From Tuctoria greenei (lineage: Eukaryota; Streptophyta; Magnoliopsida; Poales; Poaceae): DNA of 64,000 bases. The number at the start of each line of letters is the position of its first letter. Position 1 is the stretch's first letter. The DNA lies in contig JAYESD010000009.1 in NCBI GenBank assembly GCA_036927565.1, positions 169,406,929-169,470,928 on the forward strand, written 5' to 3'. This document shows, piece by piece, positions 22,043 through 35,950 of the stretch. A program made the translations under genes and the position numbers. The notes beneath the pieces were generated by a model. It was given only the letters and a program-made list of their open reading frames with translations, ran no database searches and was not told where the DNA came from.

Positions 22043-22973
22043 GCACAACACTACACACTGTACAACTTGTACAGTAATCTCACACCAACTCTATACACTA
22101 TCTTAGCAACACTGGCACTCAGCTCAACAACAAATGCAAATCTTATGATACCTTCTACGGTAAGAGTTTCAATCCAATGGATGCATCCCTCTATTATGAT
22201 TTCACAGAACACAAGGCAGAGTATCGTTCAGCCGAGAGTACCATCTCCTATGCCAAGAACTACAATCCAGTCCAATAGCTTGAAAAGGGCTCGGGTTGCT
22301 CCCCCAGTTTATACATCCTCAAGTGTTAACCATATGCAACCTTTTGTCCCTTGCTATAGCACAATGCAGCCAGCATTTTCCGGTGCATTTCATACCAGCA
22401 CAGGTACCATCACCAGGCAATATTTTTCGGAGTTTCCCTGATCTGCTTCCTCCCAGTGCACCACCACAGCTCATTGCAGCAAAAGCATATCAAGGTCAGG
22501 GAAACCAGGGTCAAGCATTACCATATCCTCAGATGTGCCTCCTAACACGGCGGTTGGTACAGGCGTGCCGCTCTCGCGGTGCACCCCCTTTTCCACTCGG
22601 GGAAAACAGCAACAGCAAGGCCCATCAGCAGATACTAGTAGAACATAGAGGGATGCTCTTGCTACTATGGCACATGAACTGGGGGTACCTGATTCTGATT
22701 ATAATGTTGACCCACCAGTGTGTCAGCAATCTGCAAGCACTTCTTTTCAAACTCTGTATCCTAATCAGCTACTCGCTCAAGCAAAGGTGTGCCATGGCCG
22801 TAATATTAATCCCGTAAATGTTGCAGCTCATGCTCCTTTACAGTAAGGCTTCCGAGTAGGCACAATTTGTCAAATCTGGCATCTGGCAGTGGTGTTATTT
22901 CATCTGATGCTATTAAAGCTATTCTATTTTGCAGGCACATCACCATGTCTCACGCACAATTAATGCAGCTAGT
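22043..22973 (+). pseudogene. Q/P-rich host gene fragment, unit A, copy 2
   Basis: Identical to 4410-5340. It lacks the spacer, H2A.Z leader and first 78 bases of unit A, which were not part of the duplicated block. Fused to chromovirus gag at 22042. Confidence 0.55.
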
Positions 22974-23192
22974 GTGCACTTGTTCCACACACGCACACGC
23001 TAAGAGCTCAAATGGAACACACACAACACAAGATTAGATCCAACAGGGTTCTAACATATATCAACTGAGATAAAGAACCATCCGCAGGAACACAACAAAA
23101 GCTCAAGCACGATGCAATCAGCCCAAATACTCAGTATCCAGAGAAGACAACATCACAATAGATCTCAAGTTCAGGTGTCATTTATTCAGAAG

Positions 23193-23373
23193 CATCTCAC
23201 ACATTAAAATGCATCACCAGCAGACATTATTCTGAAAGGCATTCTAAGGCAGACTACAATGTTCAGTTCAATCAGGACCCTAAACTGACACTAGCATGGA
23301 TAAGCTCAACTCTACCACACAGTTAGCCGGGCCCTGTGACACTCATTCCTTGAGCGTGACTCATGATCCAAAA
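23193..23373 (-). pseudogene. H2A.Z 3' UTR and last-exon remnant, copy 2
   Basis: Identical to 5560-5740: 3' UTR block plus the terminal ATTCCTTGA of the last exon, with the exon body missing. Confidence 0.6.
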
Positions 23374-23655
23374 AAACACGAATAATAGGAAGGAATACCC
23401 AACACAAGATCACACCTTATTCACTAATCGTGTCAACCAAGGGTAAAGACAACTTCTACTTGAAACGGAAAGATAGAATATAATCCTCTTGTACCCTCTA
23501 AACAAAAGAAAATCACTGCCCAACCCACATCTTAAGCATGAAGAACGCATGATCTACCACCAAGAACTAGCCCTTGTTATCGAGCGAGGGACTTAAAGAA
23601 CCCAACAAGAAAATAGAAGCGGAGATCATGGGGTGGGGGGACAACGACGGCGAAC

Positions 23656-23771
23656 CTGGAGGCCAGCGCGCGCGTGAAACGGCTTATGGGCAGGTTCTTG
23701 TCTTTGTTCTTGTTGGCGTATGCGGCCGCTGTCTTCGTCGTGATGGGCCCCTTGACTCCCTTCTGGGCCAT
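23656..23771 (-). pseudogene. H2A.Z: H2A.Z exon 1 (degenerate), copy 2
   Basis: Identical to 6023-6138: ATG at 23771, MAQKGVKG start, NKDKNLPIS, 2-base insertion before the splice donor. Confidence 0.75.
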
Positions 23772-24287
23772 CTTTCTCCTTGCTTTGGCAAACACAACAC
23801 CTACCTACCAAAAAGGGCAGGCAGGAAGGAAACCCACTAGAAATTAAAATAAACTCTACAAAACATTTCGTGAGAAAATGGTAGTCTTCACGGCCCAGCT
23901 AACTAGTGGCCCGGAAAGGATAAGAACCCGTAACGTAATGTGTAGCCTAGTAGGCAGCCCATTAGATCAGCCAGCCCAAAAGCCCAGAGCGTATGCAGTG
24001 TCTCCTATTGAGGGCACCCAAGCCTCCGTCTGAACCCAAATCCAACCAATGGCAGCCACCGTGGTCCGTTACATTCCGTTCCTTTGGTGGAACTAAGCAT
24101 TGATCCCCGTCCGAAACAGCCTTGCCAGCAAAGCATTGAATACAAGAATTGATTTTTTACATGTATTTCTAATCAACATTCACATCTGGGAGTATTTTAC
24201 CGTCTCTTGAGAAGTTAAAGGTTTCTACTCAGGTTTCAAAATAAACAATATTCCATGCTCATTTCAAAATATATGATCACAAGCATT

Positions 24288-24483
24288 TTTCATGGTGAGT
24301 AGAGGCTTAGAGCAGAGGAAGGGCACACAGAATGTGCAGCTTGCTGACGCCAGGATTCGACGCTTACGATCTGGGGAATGTAGTTGAGAATTTGAGTGAG
24401 ACGAGGCAAAGGGGATTGCGAGAGGCCAGTTCTTAGGAGCAATGGCACTAGGTTTTTCTCTTCTCCTTGTCACGGCTATTGCT
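24288..24483 (-). pseudogene. H2A.Z 5' UTR, copy 2
   Basis: Identical to 6655-6850, including the unoccupied element X target GGCTTAGAGCAG. Confidence 0.6.
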
Positions 24484-25083
24484 CACTAGGCAATGATTTT
24501 ATATGAGGAAGGAAGGACAATTTTAATGGGCCTTGAGCTCTCATTTGGCCCAACATGTGGGCACGACGCACGTGTGTAGTGGCGCATGAGCTGGGTGCAT
24601 GTGTGAACACACACACACTTACTCACACCATTCGCGAACATATATAATCTACATCTATACAATGACTTATAAGACTGTGCCCTTTGAAGGATCAACAAAA
24701 TCACCCGAATCTTATGCTCGACGACAAAACTACACTACTATTGTGTGTTTGCGCATGAGAGACACTTGAAATATTATTTCTTTTCCTGGAACATTGGAGA
24801 ATGGAGATTTCCAAACCACACACTATGAACAATTATTTCAGGGATGGTCACCAGTTTCAATACGATGGGGGTGATGGAACACATCGAGTTTCCAGTCACG
24901 TGCAACATATAACATTCCCGTAAATACAGAGAGTGTGGACATGCCGTCAGAGAAAGAGAAGCATTTTTCAGTAGACACTCACACTAACACACGAGATACA
25001 CACTGAAGCACTCCCGGAAATACATTCCCAACACAAAAGATACACACTGAAGCACTGCTCAGTAGACACTCACACTAAAACAG
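24484..25083. promoter_or_regulatory. Divergent spacer, unit B, copy 2
   Basis: Identical to 6851-7450. Confidence 0.45.
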
Positions 25084-26293
25084 TTGCGTTCACTTGGCAC
25101 ACTTTCTCACGTGCAAAACTTGCACAACACTACGTTTCCTTCACTTGGCACACTTTCTCACGCACAACACTACACACTGCACCACTTGTACAGTACTCTT
25201 ACACCAGCTGTACACACTATCTTAGCAACACCTGGCACTCAGCTCAAGAACACATGCAAATCTTATGATACCTTCAGCGGTAAAAGTTCCAATCCAATGG
25301 ATGCATCCCTCTATTATGATTCCACAGAATACAAGGCAGGGTATCGTTCAGCCGAGAGTACCATCTCCTATGCCAAGAACTACAATCCAGTCCAATAGAT
25401 CGAAAAGGGCTCGGGTTGCTCCCCCAGTTTATACACCCTAAGTGTTAACCATATGCAACCCTTTGTCCCTTGCTATAGCACAATGCAGCCAGCATTTTCC
25501 CGTGCGTTTCATACAGCACAAGTACCAGTAACGCCACCAGGCAATACTTTTCGGAGATCCCTGATCATCTGCTTCCTCCAAGTGCACCACCTCAGCCCAT
25601 TGCAGCAAAAGCATCTCAGGGTCAGGGATTCCAGCGTCAAGCATTACCATATCCTCATATGCCTCCTAACACGGCGGTTGGTACAGGCATGCCGCTCTCG
25701 TGGTGCACCCCCTTTTTCACTCAGGGAAAATAGCAGCAGCAAGGCCCATCAGCAGATACTAGTAGAACATGGAGGGATGCTCTTGCTACTTTGGCACATC
25801 AACTGGGGGTACCTGATTCTGATTATAATGTTGACCCACTAGTGGGTCATCAATCTGCAAGCACTTCTTCGCAAACTTTGTATCCTAATCAGCTACTTGC
25901 TGAAGCAAAGGCGTGGCAGGGTCGTATTATTTTTTTTGAACCAGTGGGTCAACAATCTAATAGCACTTTTCTCAAACTTTGTATCCTAATCAGCTACTAG
26001 CTCAAGCAAAGGCGTGCCAGGGCCGTAATATTAATCCCGTAAATGTTGTAGCTCAAGCTCCTTTACAGATAAGGCTTCCAAGTAGGCACAATTTGTCAAA
26101 TCTGGCATCTGGCAGTGCTGTTATATCATCTAATGCTAAGCTATTCTATTTTGCAGGCACAGCACCATGTCTCACGCACAATTAATCAGCAAGTCTGCAC
26201 TTGTTTCACACACGCACACGCGCTAAGAGCTCAAATGGAACACACACAAAACAGGATTAGATCCAACAGGATTCTAACATATATCAACTGGAG
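25084..26293 (+). pseudogene. Q/P-rich host gene fragment, unit B, copy 2
   Basis: Identical to 7451-8660, with the same stops and internal repeat. Confidence 0.55.
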
Positions 26294-26357
26294 ATAAAAA
26301 AACCATCCATAGGAGCACAACAACAAGCTCAAGCACGATGCAGTCAGCCCAATATCC

Positions 26358-26585
26358 AAGACGACGGGGGTGATGGAACACATCGAGTTTCCAGTCACGT
26401 GCGACATATAACATTCCCTTAAATACAGAGAGCGCGGACATGTCGTCAGAGAAAGAGAAGCACTGCTCAGTAGATACTCAAACTAACACACAAGATACAA
26501 ACTAAAGCACTCACGTAAATATAACATTCCCCACACATAAGATACACACTTAAGCACTGCTCAGTGGACACTCACATTAACACAT
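26358..26585. promoter_or_regulatory. Partial divergent spacer, unit C, copy 2
   Basis: Identical to 8725-8952. Confidence 0.45.
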
Positions 26586-27963
26586 TTGCGTTCACTTGGC
26601 ACACTTTCTCACGCACACACACTTGCACGACACTATGTTGCCTTCACTTGGCACACTTTTTCTCACGCTGCCAGTGATTTCATTGACCTTGGTCCTGAAC
26701 GGAGGATTGGGAGAGGCAGAACTTCTGGAGGGCCTTTGCCCTGTAGAGATTTCGTAGCTAGTAGATGCCGAAGAGGTCAGAATTGTAAGTTTCCTCACAG
26801 AGATGGTGGGCACAGACCATTTGAAGAGCATTATCCTGCTAGCTCAGCTGAAAGGTATGGGTATCAGAGCAAGGAGTTTATGGATTTATGAAAACAGAAT
26901 GACTTTTTACAGAGTAGCTGGAGAGATGAGGCTAGGTAAAGTGCCTATGAGGGGTTTGGCCCTAATTCATCTCCTATTAACCGAGCACCATATGGTAAAT
27001 AAAAAACCCTGTAATTTTTTTTGCTGCCGGTCAATGTAGCTGTGGTGCAAACTGTGTGTATCTTCATGAATCATGAGGAAGCTCCCCAGAGGCAGATGGG
27101 ACTGACTGCTCCTGATGAGCCTTCGAACTACAATGATGGGCCTACAGGAAGAGCTATGAAATTTCTCAAACTGGGGTGAACCAAAAAATGTTACGTACAC
27201 ATGAAACTTCACAGAGTGCATCCAGATATGATTGGGAATACCCTGTTTCTCTGCATGCTGGTAATGTAGCGGAGAATTTGGGCCAAATTCTTCAGCGACA
27301 AGATGCAATTCCTCAAATTCATGGGCCACCAACTCTTCCAGTCACCACCCATTTGCAGAACAATACAACATCATTTCCTTGGAATAGCCACATGCAGCGA
27401 AGTAACTTTTCGGTGCATCCACAAGGAACCCAGTTAGCTGCGAATAACTCAACTCATAATGCACAGGGCCAGTCAGTTGCTCGTATGGGACACAACCAAC
27501 TTGGCTATATATGGTCTAGAGGCACGAGCATTGCCAAATTTCTTTGCACATAATAGACATAATTTCAGTGTTGTTGGTCGAGCTCCACAGCATCTTTTAA
27601 CAAGTGTGCATACTGGGCAGAATCAGGCAGCAATTGACTTGCATAGGCTGAGTCGAGACAGTGGCACGCAGGCTAAAAGCATACACAGAACATGCAGGGT
27701 TTCCAGCCGGTTGCTCCAAATGTGCAAATTCAGAATCAATCCTTGCATGGGTTATCTCTTTATTTGCCAGCTTCAAGCTTAGCTTATGTGGTCAGATGAG
27801 CTCCTATTTCGCATAATCCAGCCAAAGGTGGAGACATCCAACGCGTTACTGCATTGGCACAATACTCTGAAAATGTTGGTACTGTGGGAGTTCAACCATC
27901 ACAGCCCAATATGAACTGGAGCTTGATGGTCCCTTCATATTAGCGCCTTCAGCTGATGGTCGC
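26586..27963 (+). pseudogene. CCCH zinc-finger gene fragment, unit C, copy 2
   Basis: Identical to 8953-10330: first finger at 26742-26798, second finger frameshifted in the T8 run at 27015-27022. Confidence 0.7.
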
Positions 27964-28607
27964 TTCATCCGCAGCGCCTTGCACAACACTTTCTCACACA
28001 CAACACTTGGCACACTTGGCACACATCTCTCTCTCTTTCAGGTGCGCGCACATTCTCTACTAAGTAAAATTATTGGCAGTTAGTACAAATCAGTTTTTGG
28101 CGCCAGACAACTGCTGTGCTGTCGCCTTGACATCTTTGAATCTTTTGCTTGTGACGTTGCCCGTGTCAGTAGACAAGTGCTTGCGTTCCATTTGGGCCAG
28201 CATGATTGTGACTTGAGGCAAGGGCAAGGCATTGTTCATCACTTCATCGACTGGTTGGTTCAGTTCTGTGTGCGAGGAGAGGCTGAAACTGTGTGTTCGT
28301 TCACTTCATCGACTCGTTCAGTTCTGCTCTTTCACCCTCTCACAGGCTCATCGGCGTTACATCAACGAGCTCTTCCCACCCATCCACACTCCCCTTTCAA
28401 CCCGGCCCTCCCCTTCAACGCTCCAATCTCTACATGGTCACCCCCACCCTGTCGTTTTCATCCGTCTCAAGCAACTCTCATCATTAGATCCACCATCGTC
28501 ATCATCCATATACCTTCTTCGCCATGGTCCCAGACCCTCCCTCTAAGTCTGGCAAGCTCAAGATGAATCCCAAACCCTAACATCGATGTCGTCAAGCTGG
28601 TCGCCAG
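27964..28607. other. Spacer between units C and D, copy 2, no gene recognised
   Basis: Identical to 10331-10974. Pyrimidine-rich, with no supported coding sequence. Confidence 0.4.
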
Positions 28608-28839
28608 TTTCAATACGATGGGGGTGATAGAACACATCGAGTTTCCAGTCATGTGCAACCTATAACATTCCTGTAAATACAGAGAGCGCGGGCATGTCAA
28701 TAGCAAAAGAGAATCACTGCTCAGTAGACACTCACACTAACACACAAGATACACACACTAAAGCAATCCCGTAAATATAACATTCCTGACACACAAGATA
28801 CACTGAAGCACTGCTTAGTAGACACTCACACAAACACAG
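28608..28839. promoter_or_regulatory. Partial divergent spacer, unit D, copy 2
   Basis: Identical to 10975-11206. Confidence 0.45.
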
Positions 28840-29993
28840 TTGTCTTCTCCTGGCACACTTTCTCACGCACAACACTTGCACAACACTACATTGCCTTCAC
28901 TTAATTGGCACACTTTCTCACGCACAACACTACACACTGTACCACTCGCACAGTACTCTCACACCAGCTCTACATACTATCTTAGCAACACCTGGCGCTC
29001 AGCTCAACAACACATGCAAATCTTATGATACCTTCAATGGTAAGAGTTCCAATGATGCATCCCTCTATTATGATTTCACATAATACAAGGCAGGGTATCA
29101 TTCAGCCGAGAGTACCATTTCCTATGCCAAGAACTACAATCCAGTCCAATAGCTCGAAAAGGGCTCGGGTTGCTCCCCCAGTTTATACATCCTCATGTGT
29201 TAACCATATGCAACCTTTTGTCCCTTTCTATAGCACAATGCAGCCAGCATTTTTCCGTGCATTTCAGACAGCACAGGTACCACCACCAGGCAATACTTTT
29301 TGGAGTTTCCCTGATCTGTTTCCTCCCAGTGCACCATCTCAGCTCATTGCAGCAAAAGCATATCAAGGTCAGGGACACCAGCGTCAAGCATTACCATATC
29401 CTCAGATGCCTCCTAACACGCCGGTTGGTACAGGCGTGCCACTCTCGCGGTGCACCCCCTTTTCCACTCAGGAAAAACAGCAACAGCAAGGCCCATCAGC
29501 AGATACTAGTAGAACATGGAGGGATGCACTTGTTACTTTAGCTCATGAACTGGGGGTACCTGATTCTGATTATAATGTTGACCCATCAGTGGGTCAGCAA
29601 TCTGCAAGCACTTCTTCGCAAACTCTATACCCTAATCAGCTACTTGCTCAAGCAAAGGCGTGGAACCTGTGGGTCAACAATCTACAAGCACTTCTTCACA
29701 ACCTCTGTATCCTAATCAGCTACTCGCTCAAGCAAAGGCGTGCCAGGGTCATAATATTAATCCCGTAAATGTTGCAGCTCAAGCTCCTTTACAGATAAGG
29801 CTTCCAAGTAGGGACAATTTATCAAATCTGGCATCTGGCAGTGCTGTTATTTCATATGATGCTATTCAAGCTATTCTATTTTGCAGGCACAGCACCATGT
29901 CTCACGCACAATTAATGCAGCAAGTCCGCACTTGTTTCACACACGCACACGCTAAGAGCTCAAATGGAACACACACAAAACAAGATTAGATCC
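28840..29993 (+). pseudogene. Q/P-rich host gene fragment, unit D, copy 2
   Basis: Identical to 11207-12360; the 247-residue frame is at 29025-29768. Confidence 0.55.
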
Positions 29994-30079
29994 AACAGGA
30001 TTCTAACATATATCAAGTGAGATAAAAAAACCATCTGCAGGAACACAACAAAAAGCTCAAGCACGATGCAATCAGCCCA

Positions 30080-31068
30080 AATACTCCCCAGAGGCAGATG
30101 GGACTGAGTGTTCCTGATGAGCCTTCGAACTACAATGATGGGCCTACAGGAAGAGCTACGAAATTTCTCAAACTGGGGTGAACCAAAAAATGTTACGTAC
30201 ACATGAAACTTCAGAGAGTGCATCCAGATATGATTGGGAATACCCTGTTTCTCTGCATGCTGGTAATGTAGTGGAGAATTTGGGCCAAATTCTTCAGCGA
30301 CAAGATGCAATTCCTCAAATTCATGGGCCACCAACTCCTCCAGTCACCACCCATTTGCAGAATAATACATCATCATTTCCTTCGAATAGCCACTTGCAGC
30401 AAAGTATGTAACTTTTCGGTGCACCCACAAGGAACCAAGGTAGCTGCGAATAACTCAACTCATAATGCACAGGGCATGTCATATGGGACACAACCAACTT
30501 GGTTATGGTCTAGTGGCACGAGCATTAACAAATTTCTCTGCACATAAAGTGTTGTTGGTCGAGCTCCACAGCATCTTTCAACAAGTGTGCATACTGGGCA
30601 GAGTCAGGCAGCAATTGACTTGCATAGGCTGAGTCGAGACAGCGGCACGCAGGCTAAAAGCATACAGAACATGCAGGGTTTCCAGCCCTGGTTGCTCCAA
30701 ATGTGCAAATTTGGGGAACGAGTGGGGGATCGTGCGGCTAGCACCGTAGGGTTGGTGCTAGTCCACCCGCGTTCGAGCGCTCGCTCCAGCGTGCGGTGCC
30801 CACCTCTTTTTAATATATTAGCTCATGACACCCGATTCATGATGGCTTTCAAAAAAAATGTGCAAATTCAGAATCAATCCTTGCATGGGTTATCTCTTTT
30901 GCCAGCTTCCAGCTTAGCTTATGTGGTCAGAGCTCCTATTTCGCATAATGCAGCGAAAGGTGGAGACAACCATCACGTTACTGCATCATTGGCACAATAC
31001 TCTTGAAATGCTGGTATTGTGGGACCTCAACCGTCACAGCCCAATATGAAATCGAGCTTGATGGTCGC
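30080..31068 (+). pseudogene. CCCH-gene downstream fragment, unit D, copy 2
   Basis: Identical to 12447-13435, interrupted by the same SINE. Confidence 0.6.
30712..30855 (+). mobile_element. tRNA-type SINE, copy 2
   Basis: Identical to 13079-13222 with the same 13-bp duplication (30699-30711 and 30856-30868). It was copied with the block and is not a second insertion. Confidence 0.85.
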
Positions 31069-31119
31069 TTCATCCGCAGCCTTGCACAACACTTTCTCAC
31101 GCACAACACTTGGCACGCA

Positions 31120-31141
31120 TCTCTCTCTCTCTCTCTCTCTT
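31120..31141. repeat. (TC)11 microsatellite, copy 2
   Basis: Same repeat number as 13487-13508, although such runs normally change length quickly. Confidence 0.85.
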
Positions 31142-31322
31142 TCTAGGCTCTCTCCGGTGTACCTACCTTGGTAGGTGCGTATATTGTTGTATCACGTGAA
31201 CGTGAAACGAGACCGGGTAGGTGACATAACACATGCAATGAGAGTTCACATCGGGATACTGGATATATGCTATAGAATCTACTGATGGAAACATACCTTT
31301 CTTTGTGCGGGATGACCTCTAG

Positions 31323-31538
31323 AATGGCGGTTCTGACTTTTCACGCACGGAGGACGACGCGATGATGAGTCGGTGGTTGGTGATGTGAAAGGAGCAGGCC
31401 CAGTCACCAGCCACGCCTCCGTCAGCTCTGAGGGCTGTGACGAGGATGAGCTTACGGTCAGGCGCAGGGCGGCAGTGCCATCAGCTTCGTCCAATCGCTG
31501 GGACAAGGACGAGCCTACGTCTACCACTCAAGACTACT
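31323..31538 (+). other. Coding-like fragment of unknown origin, copy 2
   Basis: Identical to 13690-13905. Confidence 0.3.
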
Positions 31539-31963
31539 GCACCATGTCTCACGCACAATGCAGCAAGTCTGCAATTGTTAATTCCACACACGCACACGAT
31601 AAGAGCTCAAGTGAAACACACACAAAATGAGATTAGATCCAACAGGATTCTAACATCAACTGATATAAAATAAAACCATCAGCTCATATTGTCTAGAAGG
31701 CAGGAACACAACAAAAAGCTCAAGCACGATGCAATATAATCAGCTCGAATATCCAGTATTTAGAGAAGACAGCAAAACAATGGAACTAAAGTTCAATGCC
31801 ATATATTCCGAAGCATGTGTCTCACACATTTAGAATGCAACACAAGAAGACATTATTCTAAAATTCTATCTCAGATAGGTCACAAGGTTTGGTTCAATCA
31901 GGACCCTAAATAACTGACAACACGGATGATACGGTCGGCGAAACCACAAAGCTTACCAGACAT

Positions 31964-32265
31964 TCATTCCTTGAAGGCGACCTTGTTGATGAGTGACTTG
32001 TGGATGTGGGGAATGACGCCTCCGCCGGCGACGGTGCCCTTGATGAGGGTGTCGAGCTCCTCATCTCCGCAGATTTGGCCAGCTGATGGTGGCGAGGGGT
32101 TATGCGCTTCACCTTGAGGTCCTTGCTCGCGTTCCCTGCCAGCTCCAAGCCCTTCGCCGTAAGGTACTCCAGGACCGCTGCCGAGTACACGGCCGCAGTT
32201 GCTGCAACCTGACCATTCGCTTGGACCCGTTCCTTGAGATGGCGGTGGATACGCTCAACAGGATA
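31964..32265 (-). pseudogene. H2A.Z: H2A.Z exon 2, copy 2 (partner of exon 1 at 60048-60162)
   Basis: Identical to 14331-14632. It reads downstream (minus strand) of exon 1 at 60162-60048, with nothing but intron-like and transposon DNA between, and the splice phase fits: exon 1 ends in a full codon (CAG) and this exon opens with TAT. The 2-base insertion after QLA breaks the histone fold C-terminus, so the gene is a pseudogene even if it were spliced. Confidence 0.82.
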
Positions 32266-32666
32266 CTGTGAGGTTTCACATAATATAATGGATCGATCTG
32301 CTTTAGGGCAACAAGTTCTCGATCTGAGTTTAGCGTCAAAGATAACCAACGAATTACTCCATCTCTACTATTTTACTCAATATAAAACCACTATGTAACG
32401 TATTGTCCAGCGAAGCGTTAACTTAGTCATTTATTTCTCTTCACATGGAAACATGGAAGATTACACACCAAAAAATAAAAACTGACAGAAGAAAACAATA
32501 AATCAAATCACAATCTTTCCTGATCAACTCCGACCAGTGCCAAGGCTAAAATTCATTACAAATAAAGCAATAATCAAATATGCAACTTTTGGCATCTTGA
32601 CACACATATATGTTGGAACCACAGGATCGATAGAACACAAGAATACATTGAACCGGAGACCGACGA

Positions 32667-32671
32667 ATCGG
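32667..32671. repeat. Target-site duplication ATCGG (left, copy 2)
   Basis: Pairs with 56751-56755 around the complete chromovirus. Confidence 0.88.
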
Positions 32672-35600
32672 TGTCACGCCCGGTCATCATAAAGATGAAC
32701 AGACGCTTATCACATGTACGCCAGGATCAGTTGAATCGTACATGCGTCGACAAAAGCGAAATATCATACATAGCCATGTTCGAATACATAAATAGTCTTA
32801 CAGCACGACCCGAAGGTCTACAAATACACAACACAACTATTTACATCAACAACAATATTAACCAAGTTCAAACTACAGCAGAAGACGAATAGGTAAGAGA
32901 AGTTCCATCTCCACAGGCAGCAGTTGCGCGTAAGGTCGCCAGCCTAGACCAAGTCCTCCGGATTGACGAAGTAGTCCTCCGGTGTCGCTTCTTCTTCTTC
33001 ATATTCTAATGGAAAATTAAACGCTTGAGTACATAGAGTACTCAGCAAGTGCGGGAAGAGATGACATGATTGGCTAAAGCAAGGGAAGGCCAATTATGGC
33101 TTAGCACTATGCTTAAAACCTAACCTTAGCTTTCAATTACCAATATCATAATTCAAGAAGTAATCAACACATGAGTAATGACAAGGAATGTAACTTGAAT
33201 CATAATTAACCACCATTTCCCAACCATAGACTAATTATGAACTGACCCCAAGCCGCTCTTGTCCGTGAGCACGGCTGTCATGACAGTTTTACCAAATCTC
33301 TGCAGAGAGTGTACCCTTTCCCCACAAGCAGTGATTCCATCCCCTGTTGCCAGGTGGACTGAGTAAACCTCCATGTAGCCCGTGGTGATCAACCACATTT
33401 CACACTTCCGTAGGTGTGTGGCCAGGAGATCACTACATGGTCTTTACAAAGGTACTCCCGACTAGTGCTAGCCCTCTAAGGTTTCCACCACTGAGGATTC
33501 TCGGAGTAACCCTCCGCCTCAGAGCCGCCTCTTGAGCCTTGCGGATCCCAGAGCAGTTCCCCTGCATCATTCCCCGCACCTTCCAACCACTAGCATTTCA
33601 TCGGGGGAAACCTAATTAATTGACCATGCTGCCCCATCTCAGTCTCGTGGTGGTACTATAAAGCTTAGTGGCTTCCTCCATAAACCGGTCCTTAGAATCC
33701 GGTGGTAACAAACCCCAATCCCGGGTCTCGTGCAAACTGCACCATACCAAAACTATCCAACCACCAGATTCCTATCTACTACTATTGTGTAACCACCACA
33801 AATTAAGGTAACCATAAAGTTTAACATGGCACAATTGTATGAAATCCCAATCCCAATATCTAAGCATGGCTAAGCATAAATATGACCTATCTACTTCCCA
33901 ATCCCATTTCAGGTAACAAGGAATTATATGGAACAGGGCATGTAAACATGAAGTAGGACATCAATTTAATTAGCATGCATCTATCTAAATTCCTAAAACT
34001 GGAACAAAATGGTCAAGGGCACTTGCCTTCGTTGACGACTTGAGTGTTAGAAAAGTCTTGGTCTTGGAGGTTAATATTAGGGTCGTAGTACGACTCTAGA
34101 TATATACCCAAGCATGGCAAGAATAAAATAAAGCTAAATAAGTAGAGGGCACGCAAAACAGTACATCACAACATACACATAGGCATAAAATCCTATACTA
34201 ATGCGTCCCTACGAAGTATTTATTACTTAACATGGCCAAAGTATGCATTTTATATTTATCCTACATTTTTGGGATTTAATTATATCCTAAAACCATTTTT
34301 ATTGGATTTTCTATGGCCAAAATGTATTTTTAAACATTTATAATAAATATTCCATGGACAAAATATATTTCATAAGAACTCTACAATTTATTCACAGCAT
34401 AAAATGATTTATACCAATTTTTCCTAACATTTCTAACTTAATTACCATTTTTATCTATTTTCTACACCTCAAATACACCTAAAAACCATATTCAACAAAT
34501 AAATAAAAGTCCAGGGACTAATTAAATAGTTTTCTATACTGCACAGGGACTAAATTCATGATTCTACAAATTTACAGGGCTTAGATTGCTTATTTAAAGG
34601 ATTAAATCCAATTTTTAGGTGTTCAGGGGCTAGTCTGCAATTCCCAGGGGCTAGACTTCAATTTCTGTGAAGTCCAGGGGGTAGCAAGCAAGGTTCCAGG
34701 GGTCTAGGGTGTAAAAGCAATGGCGGGAAAACTAAATTGAATATGGGCCGTTGGATCTTAAATGGACGCGCGGGATTTTATTACACGAACCGTTACGATG
34801 ATCTAATCTGGGCCGTCGGACTCAAACCAACGGCCGAGGTGCGGCCACGTCGCCCTTGGCGACGCCGTCCACACGCGCGCGGCGGCGCTGGAGTCCGCGG
34901 CGGCGAACCTCGCCGGAGCTGGCCCAAACGGCGATTCCTACGTCGATCCTACGCGCCACGAGCATGAACCGGGAGAGGAGGAGTAGGGGAACTCACCTAG
35001 GGGAGTGTCGGGGCACGAAATCGGCCGGAGAGGGGTCGGCGACAAGGAACGACGGCGGTTGGCGTCGGTGCTCGTCGAGCTTGGCAAATCCCCGGCGATC
35101 TCCTTGCTCCAACGTGTCCGGCATGCTCCTGGGGTCACGGCGAAGAGGTCAGAGGGGAGAGAGGAGTGCGGTGATCGCCGGTTAGACGGGAACATGCGGG
35201 GCTTACCGAGAGCGACGATGTGCTAGGGTTTGCGCGTGGGAAGGGGGAAAACAAGGGAGAGAGGGGGAGTTTATAGCGGAGGGGAGTGCGGCGGTTGCAG
35301 GCGCACGCGAAGGGAGGTTTCCCCAGGTTGATTCGTGCGTGGAGCGGCGGTTGCAAAGGGGGGGGGGGTTCGGCGTGGGCGCGGCGCGGCGCGGGAAAGA
35401 GGGAGTGGCGGTTACTCCCTGGAAGGGATGACACGCGGGCCCTGCCTGGCAGAGAGAGGGAGAGAGGGGAGGGGTTTGCTGGGCTGCGGTGAGGGAAGGG
35501 AGAAGTTGGGCCGGGGGAGAAGTTTGGCCCAGGGAGGGTTTTAATTCTTTTTCTTTTTCTTTTTCACTTCTTTTCTTTTGATTTGAATTCAGATTCAAAT

Positions 35601-35705
35601 TTAATTCGTTTGCTACACGTTTGAACTTCAAAAATCACCCAAAAATGCATACAACAATGTTCAAGGGTTTGAGCAAATTTTTGTACATGAAAAATGGATG
35701 TTACA
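32672..35705 (-). mobile_element. 3' LTR of chromovirus, copy 2
   Basis: Identical to 15039-18072. This is the LTR that truly pairs with the split right LTR (41408-42962 plus 55909-56750). Confidence 0.9.
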
Positions 35706-35720
35706 ACTCTACCCCCCTTA
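35706..35720 (-). promoter_or_regulatory. Polypurine tract of chromovirus, copy 2
   Basis: Same tract as 18073-18087, adjacent to the 3' LTR. Confidence 0.7.
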
Positions 35721-35906
35721 AAAGGAATCTCGCCCTCGAGATTCGGACGTCCTAAGGGAAAGATGAGGGAAATCTGCCTTGAGATCTTCTTCTCTTTCCC
35801 ATGTTGCTTCTGCCTCTGAGTGATGTCTCCATTGCACCTTACACATGCGAATGAATTTGTTTCTGGTGACCTTTTCTAATGTCTCAAGTATCTTGATAGG
35901 CTGTCC
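35718..35906 (-). pseudogene. Chromodomain-type C-terminus, out of frame, copy 2
   Basis: Identical to 18085-18273. Confidence 0.65.
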
Positions 35907-35950
35907 ACATAAGACAAATCTTCTTGTACATCAACTGCTTCCATAGGTAA